Part shown: positions 9,413 through 21,560 of the stretch, one piece after another
How positions within the stretch are numbered: position 1 is the first letter of the stretch
How the letters are laid out: each line of letters starts with the position of its first letter
Notes under the pieces: model-generated
Told to the model about the DNA's origin: nothing
Database searches by the model: none
The model's input: only the letters and a program-made list of their open reading frames with translations
From: Arachnopeziza araneosa
Lineage: Eukaryota; Ascomycota; Leotiomycetes; Helotiales; Arachnopezizaceae
NCBI GenBank assembly: GCA_003988855.1
Contig: QYAI01000009.1
Span: 124,001-188,000, forward strand
Direction of reading: 5' to 3'
Length of the DNA stretch: 64,000 nucleotides
Program-made: the position numbers and the translations under genes

Positions 9413-12361
9413 CTACAAAATTTGACTGAGCGGTAGATTTCTCGAACTGCTGCCCACGTAGACCTTCTTAGGTTCACTAGTAATTACCCAGTTCTGTGTG
9501 GTTGTATCCCAGTTGCTTAGATCTCTTCTCGTTAGGTCCGCGCTGAAGGTTACGCTTTCGCCGACATCAATGCTCAGCCTCTCAAATCCTCTGAGGACTA
9601 ATTTGGGTTGATTTGCTCCTCCAAGAGAGACGTAGAGCTGAGGAACTTCTTCGCCGTTCAAGTAGCCAGTATTCTTGATGGTGCAAGTAATAGTGTACAT
9701 TACGTCGTAGAGTTCCGGATTCCCACCTGGAGCGCCGCTGGCAGGAAGTTTAGGTTGCGGAGAACCATCTGTGGCACCAGGAGGGAGAAATTCAGATGCT
9801 GTTTGGCCATAGATGGGGTCTGCAGAAGCTGCTTTGGCGTCTGTAGTGTCTACGTAAGGGTAAATATATTCCGAAATGCGAGAGAAGCTAGAATTAGGGA
9901 AAAGGTAATCCGCTAGATTCGTCGAGTAATTTCCAAAAACAGGCGCACCTTCAGTGGAGCCTGTGGTTGCTGCATAGGCACCCACCGTGTGATTGACGAC
10001 CTGGAGATTTGAGTAGCTGAATGTGGTATATGAGAGACCAAATCCAAACTCATAGATAGGAGTCACATTCTGCGCATCAAAGGCTCGATAATCGATGAAG
10101 ACGCCCTCTGTGTAATCAATTTGAGGCGCATCATTCCCGTTATTCGGTGTATAAAGGATGTCCGTGCCATATTGTTCGCGTGTTGAGCCCCAGGTGAATG
10201 GTGTACGGCCTGCAGGATTGGCTTTTCCATAGAGAATGTCGGTAATACTATTTCCGCTTTGCTCACCTGGGACTCCGGCCCATAGGATAGCGGTGATGTT
10301 ATCGTTGTTGTACCAATCTGTAACGAGAACTGGACCCGTCGAGTGAATCACTACAATGGTGTTGTGGCAAAGAGCTGCAACTTCCTTGATCAGACTATCA
10401 CCAGAATTCCAGAGAGTAAGATTGGTTCGGTCACCTTCATTTCCATCAACGCTGATATATCCTTCTCCAGAGTCGGCATTGACGAAGACAATTGATGTAA
10501 CAAGCGCTTGGGACACTAAAGCCTCGATCTGGGACGAAGCGTAGTTGTCGAGAATAGACTCGTACCTTGTACCATCTCCAACGGCTTGCGCCTGAAGTGC
10601 CATGTCTGGAGTAATCAAATAAGCAAAGTTGGCAGATCCACTACCCCAAGCCATTCCAAGAGTGCCTTTGTCACACCCGCGGTCTGAGCATCCATTTGGT
10701 CCATCAGGATTCGATCCAGCATCCTCTCCAATAACCGCAATGAATTTTGGCTTATTCAGAGGCAATGCATTCTTGTTGTTTTTCAAGAGCACAGTTCCTC
10801 GAGCGCCAATATTTCTAATCAGATCTGCATGATCGCCACGTACATCCACATGCCAATTCACCTGCTGATAATTTGTCCCAACAGATGCTTGAAGGGGGCC
10901 ATAGGTGTTAAGAGTCCAGGAATCGAAATTGATGACAGGCTCCGAATCGATGGTAAGTCCGACTTTGAAGTAAGCAGCCATGATCCGGACTGCCATATCG
11001 TCAATACGCCATTCCGGTACAGTTCCGTTAACCACTGCAAGAGTTAAATTAGTGCCCCAATAGGATTCTCCGGTGTTGAATAGTGTATCTCCCGGCATGG
11101 ACATGTCAAGGCCGGCCAGCGCAGAAGCGGCGCCGGTGTGTTGTGCTTGCCAGTCGCTCATGACAAAGCCTTGGAAACCCAGTTCATCTTTGAGTAAGTT
11201 GTTCAAAAGCTTTGAATTCTGGCAAGAATAAGAGTTGTTGAGTTGGTTGTACTATCGAATATGAGAATGGATTTCGAAAGGGTATGTCAAAATAAAATCA
11301 GGTGTAATCTACTCACTGAGCACATGATCGAACCAACGCCAGCCCGCACAGCATCTGCAAAGGGCCACAAGTAAAGTTCATGCATGGTGGTATCATCAAT
11401 ATTTGAGGAGTAGGCTTCACTAATGTTGTAGCCATAACCTTGCGCTTCGGTTTGCTGACGGAAATGCTCCTGCTCATTTCCAACGAGATGTTTGGCGCAA
11501 GCAATAACACCCGCATCTTGAATGCCCTTGATCGTTTCGGCAATGGCAATACCAGTTAAGTATGGATCGGGTGAGAAACCCTCCCAATTGCGGCCTCCCT
11601 CGGGAGCACGACCAAGTGGACCAGCTTTTCATTCAATCAGCACTACTTTGGTCATGATTCTCTCAGAAATTCTTACCAACAGGACCAAGTTGAACAGTAA
11701 CACCTTTGCCCTTATGTTCAGCACCCATGGCATTACCACGAGCATAGAAAAGACCTCGGTCAAATGTCGCAGCGACAAGTTGGCCAGAGGAAAAGACGGA
11801 GTTGTAATCAGTGTCTCTCACTCCTACGGGCGAATCCTGCATACACAGTGCTCGAAGTCCAAGTCTCGGAACAGAACCAGTTTGTCCAACACACTGGCCA
11901 CCCATCCATCCCACACCGGTGGTGATATTGACCTTCTCAGGTAGCGTCAATTGCGATACAAAATCTTTGGCTTTGGCATAGGCTACTCCCCAATCACCTT
12001 GACCATCAGCCCATGGCGATGGGTAGAATGGCGGGCTTGTGGAAAGTGCATCGTTCAAGCTCTGTTCAACAATTAGGTCTTTCCCAGCTAGGTGAGCGGC
12101 AAATGCCATGATCACCTCCTTGAGATGGCGCATTTTGCTTCGAGGCTTGAATGCCTCATGAGGAATGTAAAGATGACATGCTCCTTTTGAAAATGATATG
12201 GAAGTGATTGAAAGACGCTGCTATGTTGAAAAGCATGATGTTGGAAGGAAACTTACCCTCGCCATGTTATTGGATGGACCAATCAAAGAAGGGGGGTGTG
12301 CATTGCTGGGGCTGCTGGTTGCTAGGGCGGCAGCTATCGCCACCACTGATCGAAGACGCAT
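9413..12361 (-). CDS. Secreted beta-glucosidase, glycoside hydrolase family 3
   Basis: Hydrolyses terminal beta-D-glucosyl residues (cellobiose and oligosaccharides) outside the cell. Four exons: 12257-12361, 11677-12154, 11317-11624 and 9413-11251, total 909 aa, slightly longer than usual for fungal BGL1-type enzymes (about 860). Exon 1 carries a signal peptide (MRLRSVVAIAAALATSSPSNA). The catalytic domain opens at SPPFYPSPWADGQGDW and includes VGQTGSVPRLGL, GPLGRAPEGGRNWEGFSPDP and the nucleophile Asp of GFVMSDW at about residue 330. The C-terminal half has GEDAGSNPDGPNGCSDRGCD, GYISVDGNEGDRTNLTLW, the PA14-less linker and a fibronectin III-like domain ending RRDLSNWDTTTQNWVITS. Several N-glycosylation sites (NLTL, NNSYS) are visible. 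The segment from exon 1 to the catalytic domain is about 60 residues longer than in relatives, so the first intron (12155-12256) is the least certain part of the model. Confidence 0.95.
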
Positions 12362-13297
12362 CTTCATATGGAATATCGAAGGATTGATTATGAGAATAGA
12401 AGACTGTTGCTATTGTTGTTATTGACAATAGGAGTTTGATGTGAAATAGTGAAGAAAGGGGGAGCTTCTGTAGTTTTGTTGATCTTTCGGGTGAGGCTCC
12501 GGAAGGGCTGAATTGCTATGGTGAATTAGGTGAATCAGGTGAATCAATCAGCGTCAAAAAGACCGCTTTAGGACCAGCGTTCAGACTGTCACTTTCGATG
12601 AGTGGCATTTAACCCCCAGAAGTGAGTGCTGTCTCTGCAGATCACGCCCTGTAAGGTTAATCCGGCCCTCTTAAAAATCCCCGGCAGGGTTGAGCACTAT
12701 TATTTATTGCTTTTCCCTCTCTATCTCGTACCTGTTTGCTTCGAAAGGTTCGGGCCACTTCTACTTTTACCTCATTTTTTTGGGGGGTGTTTTGGCCACT
12801 TAATTACAATGCATTGCCCTAGATATCTTCAAATGGTTGAAGTATTTCAGTCAGACGTCATAATGCCCCAGAAAAGTTGGCGCTTGAGCTCTCCCGCATG
12901 TGGAGCCGTTCCGTTTCTCCTCGGATCATCTTGAACTGGCAACAAATAGTAGTCCTGCTTTGGAACCGCCGCGGCGACTTTCTACCTTTCATCTCATACA
13001 TTCTGGAATCGTCTTTTATATCTATACCCTCACAAGACCGGCCACTACTGCATGGACTCTTACCCTCTGATCTGGAGGTTCCTGGAAAAGGGAAAGTAGA
13101 CTAATTAAGGGAAAAGCATGGAGCACCGTCTTGAAGCTCCTTGTTAAGGTTTAAGCTCTTGGAATTGAATCTTGATCGACTCGGCTTATTCTAGTCACAA
13201 GACTAAAAGCCTCTATGTTACCACCAGCTATGCTAATTATACATTACACATCTCGTATCATCTAAACATCAACCTGTCCCACGTGCCTTGTATGACC
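12362..13297. other. Intergenic, upstream of beta-glucosidase and downstream of ERG24
   Basis: About 0.9 kb holding the beta-glucosidase promoter and the ERG24 3' UTR. A short tandem AGGTGAATC-like repeat is at about 12523-12547. No gene seen. Confidence 0.5.
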
Positions 13298-14892
13298 CTA
13301 ATAGATCCCAGGAATGATTCGATATTTTACAATCTCGCGATATCTTTTCCAGTCATCACCATACTTCCGCCGGCATTTATCATCATCTCTCAATGCACGG
13401 TGGATAAGCAAAACCGCGAAATAGACGACGTAGAAGTATGTAAAAATCATGCCAAATCCCCTCGCGGAACCCTGGACAATTTCCGTATGCACTGAAGGAC
13501 CCCCATATTTGAAAGATCCATCAGCTATTGACATACCAGTTGCAGGAGCCACAGAGCTGCGCTGAACCAAATAGCCCGCAACACCAGTAGGAAGGCAGTA
13601 AGCCCAAGACTGAATCCAGTCTCCAAAATAATTGATATGTCTAGAAGTTCCCCACCAGCCAGAAACCAACAGCCTGGATCCTGACTTGGTCTCAATATAC
13701 TTCAGGTGAGCAACTCGAGGGTCATTAGGATTGGTTCGGAAGCGGTTCTTCTCATTATTTGAACTACGGAAGATGGTGTATCCGGTTGCTAGGACGGCAA
13801 GAACACCTGCTGTGCCAAGGTATCCAAGGCTGAGTGGATAGACAGAGAGATAATGCGCTTGGAGAGAATAAGTGAAAGGTACCCAGACTAGATCTCCAAA
13901 AGCAAGCATGAATCCGAATCCGTCGGTTGTGATATCCATGGTAGTGAGCATAGCGCTTTCCATCCAGAATGAGTCAAGGATATATAGAGTCTGAAATCCG
14001 GTAATAAGGAGAATACTGTCTGTGACGAAGCCATAGGTTTTGTACTGATGGGCGATGAAAGTTAAATCCATCAACATCCAACCCATCATTCCAGGGCGTA
14101 GTTCACAGAATACTTTGATATCAATCTCGCCCAGCAAAGGAATAGTAACACGAGGATTGAGCTCGCGTCCAATGAACCAGTCATACAGCATGTTTCCTGA
14201 ATGTCCACCAGCGGCCAGCTCTCGAAGTTCGGAATTTCCTGGCTTCACGCTGAAGCTTCGAACATAGACAAATGTTGCTAGAGCGTAAGCGATCAGAATG
14301 TTGGCTGTGATGATTTGCAAGTAGTTGTCGTAGATAAAAGTCCAGACGGCAAAGTCAGCCCCTTGGTATGCTGTTCCAGCTGCACAGATGGCGAGAGTGA
14401 ACATAGTAGAGGGCCAGGCTACAGTCGATCAGCTATCAACCGCCAAGTCAACCAGAAGTCCTTACTATTCAACCTGTACTTTAGCCTGCCTCCATTCCCA
14501 AGAACCGTACCTTCTATTTCCTCAGTTGGCAGCACCCTTAGCAGGACCAAACTAAGCAAATAGTATCCTAGCACTTTCGCAGACACATCCCAGCTCGCAA
14601 GACCCCATATTCCATTTGCGGGCCATCCGACATCCTCTTTCAGGCGCTCGATGGTTAATGTCGAAGGCGACAGAACGGAAGGGACTGGACAGCCAGATAT
14701 GTCGTTACATAGAGTTGTCAGGAGATACACGATAATGGGCAGACCGAATGATATAGCAAATGCGCCAGGTCTAACATAATTAGAATGAGTTCAAGAGGTT
14801 TGGAGAGTGTCAACATACGGTCCAAGGAATTCGTAGCCGTGAGGTTCTTCAGCATGCTTGACCGTTGCTTTTTTCGAGGTTTTGACTGCCAT
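13298..14892 (-). CDS. ERG24: Delta(14)-sterol reductase (C-14 sterol reductase)
   Basis: NADPH-dependent reductase of the C14-C15 double bond left after Cyp51 in ergosterol synthesis; an ER multispanning membrane enzyme. Three exons (14819-14892, 14466-14770, 13298-14418) encode 499 aa. The N terminus reads EFLGPPGAFAISFGLPI then LCNDISGCPVPS. The family signatures are GNMLYDWFIGRELNPR, FCELRPGMMGW, DITTDGFGFMLAFGDL followed by FTYSLQAHYLSV, and LLVSGWWGTSRHINYFGD. It ends CRRKYGDDWKRYREIVKYRIIPGIY, where the extreme C-terminal dipeptide and KYGxDW block are typical of this reductase family. The TYSLQA and DITTDGFGFML motifs favour Erg24 over the related C-24(28) reductase Erg4. All intron phases close exactly. 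The gene is divergent from ATG27, 580 bp away. Confidence 0.95.
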
Positions 14893-15472
14893 AATGAAGA
14901 TGCGGTTTGAGAAGTGATCAATTGAATTGCGATTGAAAGGTTTCCATGGGAACCATTTAAATATCTGCTGTGCAAACGCGCGCCATTTCGTCGATTTCGG
15001 ATTTGGAGCTGCCGCTCGTGTTCGGGTTTGGAATGGTGACTTCACCAAATCGACTAGCGAGCGAGGCTGAAAAGGGGGTCCGAAGTACGAGAGTCCGAAG
15101 TGCGAGTACTTCTTACCTATGCATGGTGGCTTGCAGCCCCATCGCGCTCCAAGAGGCTGCAATGGAACATTGAATTGATGGGTGATAGTTGCAGGCAAAT
15201 CATCTTCATCTACTCTCTCGATATGCTTACATTATTCACCGTCACCAAGCGGCAAAAACTACGTCTATATCGGCACATTCGCCATCATCAAGCATCACGT
15301 GTTTATCAACGCAGGGGAAATTTGATGCTCCTTCCTGATTGGTCTCGGCTTAGCTGACGACAGTGTCCTCTAGAGCTCGATTGCAACGGCGTCTTCTAAT
15401 TCTTGATCATAGTAACACCTCAGTCTTGTTGCGCCCAAAGGCGCTCTGCTACCCACTTCCTCCACCATCATA
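14893..15472. promoter_or_regulatory. Divergent promoter region ERG24/ATG27 with ATCACGTG E-box
   Basis: 580 bp shared by ERG24 (-) and ATG27 (+). It contains ATCACGTG at 15294-15301, an E-box of the type bound by Cbf1-like and SREBP-like bHLH factors. ERG24 is a classical target of fungal SREBPs, but whether this site is used is unknown. Confidence 0.5.
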
Positions 15473-16847
15473 ATGCGCTTCTCATCGATAACGACAAATC
15501 TGCTCCTCGCCCTGGCATTCTACGGCGGGGTGAACGCTGCAGCCTCAGACGAGAAGGAGAAAAAGGAGAAGACCATCGAGCCATGTACCGTCTCAGATCT
15601 GAAGGGGTCTTTTTACGATCTAAGATCACTGAAGATCACACCTCCGGCAGAGGGGAAGAAGGTTGCGAAAGGTGTAAAGGTGGATGATTGGACAGCTCGT
15701 GGTTTCGATTATCATAACAACACGGCGAATTTTACTCTAAATATCTGCGGGTCAGTTATCGATCAGACGATAGAATTCGAGGATATTTCCAGGAATTCAC
15801 AGAAGAATGTTAGCGCCTTTTATGAATTGGATTCAAAAAGATATTCTATTGGGTAAGGACGGCGGACTTTCTGTCAAACTCGAACTAAAGTGATTACAGT
15901 GAAGAAAGCTCGAAGTTGATAATGCGAGGCAGGAGAATTGTGCTAGAATACAAGAATGGATCTCCTTGTGGATCGACAAAAAAACGATCTAGCAAGGACG
16001 GCGACGAACCAATTCGAAGGAAGTCAAGCATCATCTCTTTCCATTGTGACAAAGACCCTTTGGCTACGCAAGCCACTGCATCATATGTTGGAACTCTGGA
16101 TGATGAGTGCTCATATCATTTTGAGGTGCTTTCTAGAGCCGCCTGTATCACAGCCGAACCGGCGAAACAGACCGTTGGTCCCGGAGCTGTGTTTGCCATA
16201 ATAGGGGGAATTGCAATCTTGGTATACTTCCTTGGTGGCGTTTTTTACCAGAGGAACGTAGCACATGCACGTGGTTGGAGGCAACTGCCAAATTACAGCA
16301 TGTGGGCGGGAATTGGCAGTTTTATAAAGGTGAGCTGGCATATTTGTCTCCAGCTATCGAAACAGAGATTTTTCCCCCGAGTGACCTCTGTGCGGGATAA
16401 CATACTTCCTACAATGGAAGTTAAGCCGATGAGCCGCAAGACTCATCGGACGTACATGTCGAGATCGTCTTGGGAATCTACACACTTGTCATGATCTGGC
16501 CTCAAGACTAGAATGTTCGGATAAAAAGTTATCTACCTGTACAGATCTGCATTTCTCATTGTATCAAAATCTCGGCATTGATAGGATAGCATAGCATTGG
16601 CGTTGAATCTTAGTTCTTTTCACACACTCAAATCCCTGTCCAAGATCCTTGTTGAATATATTGCTGACATCCAACTCATCAGGATATCTTTATCATAGCT
16701 ACCTCATCCTGCGCCAGTCTTATGCCAAGTAGAAGAGGCTACATTTCTGTCTCCGCAACTGGTAATGGTAATGGCCGTGGAAGAAATAACCGGGCTGAAG
16801 ATGAAAATCGTCTCATTGACCAGCTCGATGAGGAATGGGACGATTAA
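15473..16847 (+). CDS. ATG27: Autophagy-related protein 27 (Atg27)
   Basis: Type I membrane protein cycling between Golgi, endosome and vacuole, needed for Atg9 trafficking. Three exons: 15473-15852, 15900-16329 and 16683-16847; 324 aa. Residues 1 to about 22 form a signal peptide (ending GGVNAA). The lumenal part is a mannose-6-phosphate-receptor-like (MRH) domain starting EPCTVSDLKGSFYDLRSL, with paired cysteines and the GSPC and ISFHCD stretches. The single membrane helix is AVFAIIGGIAILVYFLGGVF, followed by the conserved YQRNVAHARGWRQLPNY cytosolic motif. Exon 3 gives the cytosolic tail, with YISV as a YxxPhi sorting signal and the typical end ENRLIDQLDEEWDD. The second intron is unusually long (353 nt). 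Without its removal exon 2 reads on for 55 residues and loses the sorting signal. Confidence 0.93.
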
Positions 16848-17015
16848 TTCATTTAGGGTAGCATATTGCGAGGCGGCGTTTTGGATCCTTGAGATAGATG
16901 AGAAAAGCTGTATGTATACCGGCAGAGCGCCAATTTTCTCATATGCTATATTTATCACGACAGGACGATTGGTCTTTTGTGTGTTTGTGTGACCTGGAAC
17001 ATTCCCGCTGCGTCG

Positions 17016-19196
17016 CTACGTCTTCAATCGCTTGAAATAACCATCAAGAGTTTTCTTACCATTTTCTTGTCCTTTCTTCCGCTTCACTATCTTCTTTTCA
17101 CGCCTACTTTCTCCTCCTTCTGTCGCACCGTTTTCGTCTTCCTCAATAGCTCCATCTTGGTCATCACCACCTGGAGGGCCATCCATTATCTCGTCATGAC
17201 TATCATTCTTCATCGCGTCTTCGAACGATTCACTTTCCGTAGGACCCTCGGCCTCATCATCAAATAACTTTCTCCACGTCCCATCAATCACTCGTGGATC
17301 GTTACCATACAACCCAGCCTGATACGCTTTCTTCATTCTTCCCAAGCACACCGTCCTCCTCTCCCCAAAATCAAACATCGGTTTTGGATACACACCCTCT
17401 TCTTCCTTACTCCCATCCCCGGCAATCCTCACTCCCGCTTTCTTCAAATCCCCGACGGGCGCCTTCCATGGTTCATAAATCCATTTCTTATCCAACCCCT
17501 TCAACTCGGGCACATACCTCTTCACAAACACCCCTTCTGCATCCCACTTCTTCGGAAACGCAACAGGGCTATACACCCTAAAAAACTGGGCGAAAAAAGC
17601 CGTGCAAGATAACCACTGCCAATTCCCGGCATTACATGCTGTCTCATGATCAATCAACCACTCCTCAAAAACCTCCGCTCCCCTCTCCCAAGAGATATAA
17701 CAGCCCCCTCGAGTCAGAAAACAAGCCACGGCATGCCGACCTAGATGATGAATCCACCCTTCTTGACGAAGTTGCCGCATCAAGGCATCGATCCAAGGAA
17801 AACCCGTGAGCCCGTATTTCCACCGCTGGAACCAGGTCTCGGCAAGCGCGGAATCGATGTGGTATTCCCCTGTGGGAAGTTGTGTGGCATGGTCAATCTT
17901 GCTCGGGAGATGCCATGGGATAAATCTACATTGGGAATTGTAGAGGGTCTGGCCGAATGAGTGGCCTAGCGCAGCTTGGGCGCCGAAATACATGTCCCTG
18001 AATATGAGTTGGCCGGTCAAGGAGACGGGTGGTTGAGAGGCTTTTCCTGAGTAAGACGACACGACATCTTGGACTCGCCAGTAGAATTCTCGAATACTGA
18101 GGCTGCCGAAGTGTAGGTGGGGGGAGAGGAGAGTGGTTGCTTGAGGCTCAAAGGCCGTTGGTGCTGTTTTTGGCTTCTCGAACGTTGCGGTGTATTTCTC
18201 GTCTGCTATTATCTTCTCGAGCATTTCTAGGGCGATGGTCTCACTTCCTCTGTGGGGAGACGTAGCTTCAGGAAATCCAAGCTCTTCCATTGTTGGTACT
18301 GCAAAATCGCCATCAGGTCCGGATATCCTCTCAAAAGACCTATCTTCTTCCATCCTCGCTACATCATTGAGATCTGGTACTTGCACAGGCTGTTCATGAT
18401 CAAACTCCAGCATCGTTTCACCCGGATCTGGTAATGCTTTTGGCGCCGGAATCGGTCGAGGGATCGCTCCTATCTTGGATCCTGCTGCTTGCACCTGGCT
18501 ACTGCTCATGGTGGGCTTTCCATGGTTCTTCTTCACCAGCACGTCGCTATCCCAAAGCGTTCGTCCCGATCGAATAATCACTTCCACTCCCGCTTCCCGA
18601 GCCGCTTTCGCGACCGCCGCGTCTCGATCGCGTGCATATGCATCAGTGTCTTTCTCGAAGACCAGATGCGTGATTTTCCAGGCCTTGAAGAGCTTGGGGA
18701 AGAGGGTCTGAGGCGCTTCTCGAAGCAGGAAGAGCTTTGATTTTGGGTTCAGTTTGGTGATGGATTTTGAGAGGTCGTTCTGGCAGTCAAGGCTATTTCT
18801 AGTTAGTCGGTGAGGGAATCGAAGAGGTGTACGCTCACAGGAATTGCCATCGGTTTGGTCCAACTCTGGCCCTGTATACATAACTGGAATAGATTAGAAA
18901 AAAGAGCGAGAGTGGATTGGACGTGATAAAAAATCGAAATCTTGTTGTTAATGAATGCGATGGTTAATGGCCTTCTGGTCGTGTCATGTGGTCAACCAGA
19001 TGTGGGGAATTGGCTAGATTTTATTTCAAGGAGGTATTTGAATCTGGCAGTGGAATGAACAGGTAACTTACTGCGGGTCCCAGGTCCATACCGGAAAAAA
19101 GACTTCGGGTTCAAGATCCAGGGCGGCTTTCAAAGCCGGGGAGTCGTGTAAACGGAGATCGGTTCGAAACCAGTACACAACCCTTCGTGTTTCCAT
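17016..19196 (-). CDS. Animal-type cryptochrome / (6-4) photolyase
   Basis: FAD-containing blue-light photolyase/cryptochrome that repairs (6-4) photoproducts and/or acts as a light receptor. Three exons (19072-19196, 18839-18883, 17016-18792) encode 648 aa; the middle exon is 45 nt. The photolyase alpha/beta domain opens METRRVVYWFRTDLRLHDSP. The FAD domain has LLSPHLHFGSLSIREFYW, GLTGFPWIDALMRQL, GWIHHLGRHAVACFLTRG (both histidines needed in (6-4) repair, about residues 403 and 407), WLIDHETACNAGNWQWLSC and FFRVYSPVAFPKKWD. The C-terminal tail of about 75 residues is acidic, then basic (KKIVKRKK), and ends with KKTLDGYFKRLKT, resembling a PCNA-interacting peptide. The conserved histidines and Trp-rich chain support a repair-competent enzyme, though cryptochromes of this clade often have both roles. 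It converges with ATG27, leaving only 168 bp between the stops. Confidence 0.93.
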
Positions 19197-19342
19197 ACTC
19201 AGCGACCTGGTAATGTACAGTGTTTGAGCTATTCGAAGGTGTATTTGTTGACCTTCTAGATATCTACCTATGTAAACAGTGTCTATTTTCTTGGGGGAAT
19301 GTACAGTTAATGTAAGCGTCATAGCCCAAGCCTTAAGCGATA

Positions 19343-21560
19343 TCATTTACTAGCGCCAAATTCCAAGCCCTTTTCGTCGGCTTCGATTCCTACTTCAACG
19401 CCTGCTCCTGTCTCTGCCTCTACTTCTGACTCAGTAGTAGCGTAAATCCCTTCAGCGTCCTGGTCTGATTGTACAATGTCCTGGAATAGAAGCTTCTCTT
19501 GAATTTGAGCCCACAATACAGCCCCCTCTTGCTCCCAAGCTTGGGGCCATAGGAAACCTTCCAAAACACTTTCGATGTCCTCCCATGTATATGCATCAAA
19601 ATTCTGCAGAAAAACGATAATCTGCTCCACGAACCATGACTGCTCTGGCCGGTCTGCAGATGCTAGACCACCAACAAATAAGACCCAGAGTATAGCCCGG
19701 GTTATACTGTCATCCCTACTCCGCTTCGAAGTGTTCTCGAGAACGCTCGTCATGGAGATCTGAAGTCGAGCCAGCAATCCCTTCATGATTACGGCTTTGA
19801 AGCTTATGCCGCGAAACTCCTTGTCTATATATATGATTGCTGCTAGACATCCGCATGTCACAAACTTGTGCGGGCCGCATTTGTTAGCGAGAGTCAAGAG
19901 ACTCCGCTCCGTCTTGTAGAGTCTGTCGCTGTATCGAATAGCATCTAATTTCTTGGGCTTGCCGCTTTGCGCAATGCCTGCATCAATCAATGCTAATTTG
20001 TTCAAGTTCGCGAAATTGTCCCTTAATTCTTGACTTAGGACTTCGATTTCAGTAGGAGAACGAGTGGTCGACTTTGACGAGGTGCTTGGTTTCGGAGAAA
20101 GAGATTCTTCTGGAACAGGCCACGAGTCAAGACTTTCATAGCTCTCACTTTCATCAAATAGAGGATTCGCCCACAGAGCATTTGCGCAGTTCAAGTCTGC
20201 CCTATGATGCGAAGTATCTGTCAATAAAGGCTGTTAACATCAAGGAAAATTCTTACCAAAGTATTAGTCTCCTCCGATATGGGTCATCGACACATCGGAT
20301 ACCACCCTTTAGACTCACTAGTCTCTGTAGTCCCTCCAAATGAGTTTTGATGCCCGCTGGAGTGCCATTAGTTGCCTATGATCCTGTTTAGTCGTTGATA
20401 GGTAAACGCAACAAGTAGTCTTTCTTACCTCATAACTCGACAAACTCGCTACGGTTGAGATTGTTGAATCAGCAAGAGCAGTACTCATATCTCCTAATCT
20501 CTTGTTCACGATTTTGATTGCTTCCGATCTAAATCTGACCGCTTCTACAGGGTCGCTTTCATGATTGGCGAGTCCGTAATTACCTGCATAGTGAGAGAGC
20601 GCCAAATAGTACAGTGAGACGTCCCTGGTGGCTAGTTCTAGCCACTCGGTCCGAAGTTGGCCCATAATTCGAGCTGCCAAAACGGTTCGATGTGCTGCTC
20701 AAAACAAATAATCAGTACTACATTTGAGACGCCTAGGTGATCAACTGCAAAACCCCTGGCTCGCTCAGCTCAAACAAGGCAGACCTTCATAACCAGACAT
20801 ATCTGGATATCTTGAACATGACAAAGGGATTTTCGCTCGTACCATGATACAACAAAACTTGAGTCCGCTGACCAGCTAACGGGAGAGTGTCAAAAGGGTC
20901 GATGCCTGAGCCTGGCTGCGAGTATCCAAGCTGCCGAGAGTCTTGGCTGACTATTGACAGAGGCTCGAGTGGTAAGCGACATTTAGAAATCGGCGATGCT
21001 CTTCTAGACGACGAAGATCCATTGGTCGCAGTTAAATTTCCCTGATGATGAGAACCGGAGCTAGATGGGAGATAAGAGTCATGACCGTCAGATTGAATGG
21101 CTTCTGCTGGCTGAATCGGCTTGAGGAGACGGGAATTTTGGGCTTTTTGGGCTTGAGGAAGAGCACCTCCCACTCTAGGTATTTTACCACTGCCATGCGG
21201 GTCTTTGGCTCGTTTTTCGCGCCTCTTCTTGACCTCCTGTAGGCCATGTGCACCTATCTTAAAGCGATTTATTTGGTGCGTAGCACCCTCTCTTTTTGAT
21301 GCTGCGGAGTTTACTTCTGGCTGAGTACTGGTGCGCCGCTTCTTTCCCTGCTTCTCATAAAAGTCTCGCATCACATGAGATCGAATTGCAGACCTCCGAT
21401 CCTCATCACGAGGCAGTGATGGTCGTCCCACCTCAACGAAGCGAAAGGGGTAGACTTCTGGTTTGGGGCCATGGCCAGCAGCATGTTCTGCATCCAGAGT
21501 CTCTTGACCCAAATCAGGCATTCTGACTAGGAAGGAAAGAGTAAGCATCGCGTCGCCCAT
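19343..21560 (-). CDS. Fungal-specific transcription-factor-domain protein (DUF3468 type), no zinc cluster
   Basis: Putative regulatory protein of the large filamentous-fungal family with a Fungal_trans_2/DUF3468 domain. My exon model is 20843-21560, 20429-20694, 20257-20375 and 19343-20201, 653 aa, with all phases closing. The N terminus has the family motif FVEVGRPSLPRDEDRRSAIR followed by SHVMRDFYEKQGKKRR and another basic patch (KKRREKRAK), possibly nuclear localisation signals. The helical domain starts around LRTEWLELATRDVSLYYLAL and includes AIKIVNKRLGD, TISTVASLSSYE, HLEGLQRLVSLKGGIRCV and RRLILWADLNCANAL. No Zn2Cys6 cluster is present in the protein or the sequence just upstream. That is usual for this subfamily, so DNA binding is not shown. 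The first intron (20695-20842, 148 nt) is placed by phase only and is the weakest join. Target genes are unknown. Confidence 0.75.
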
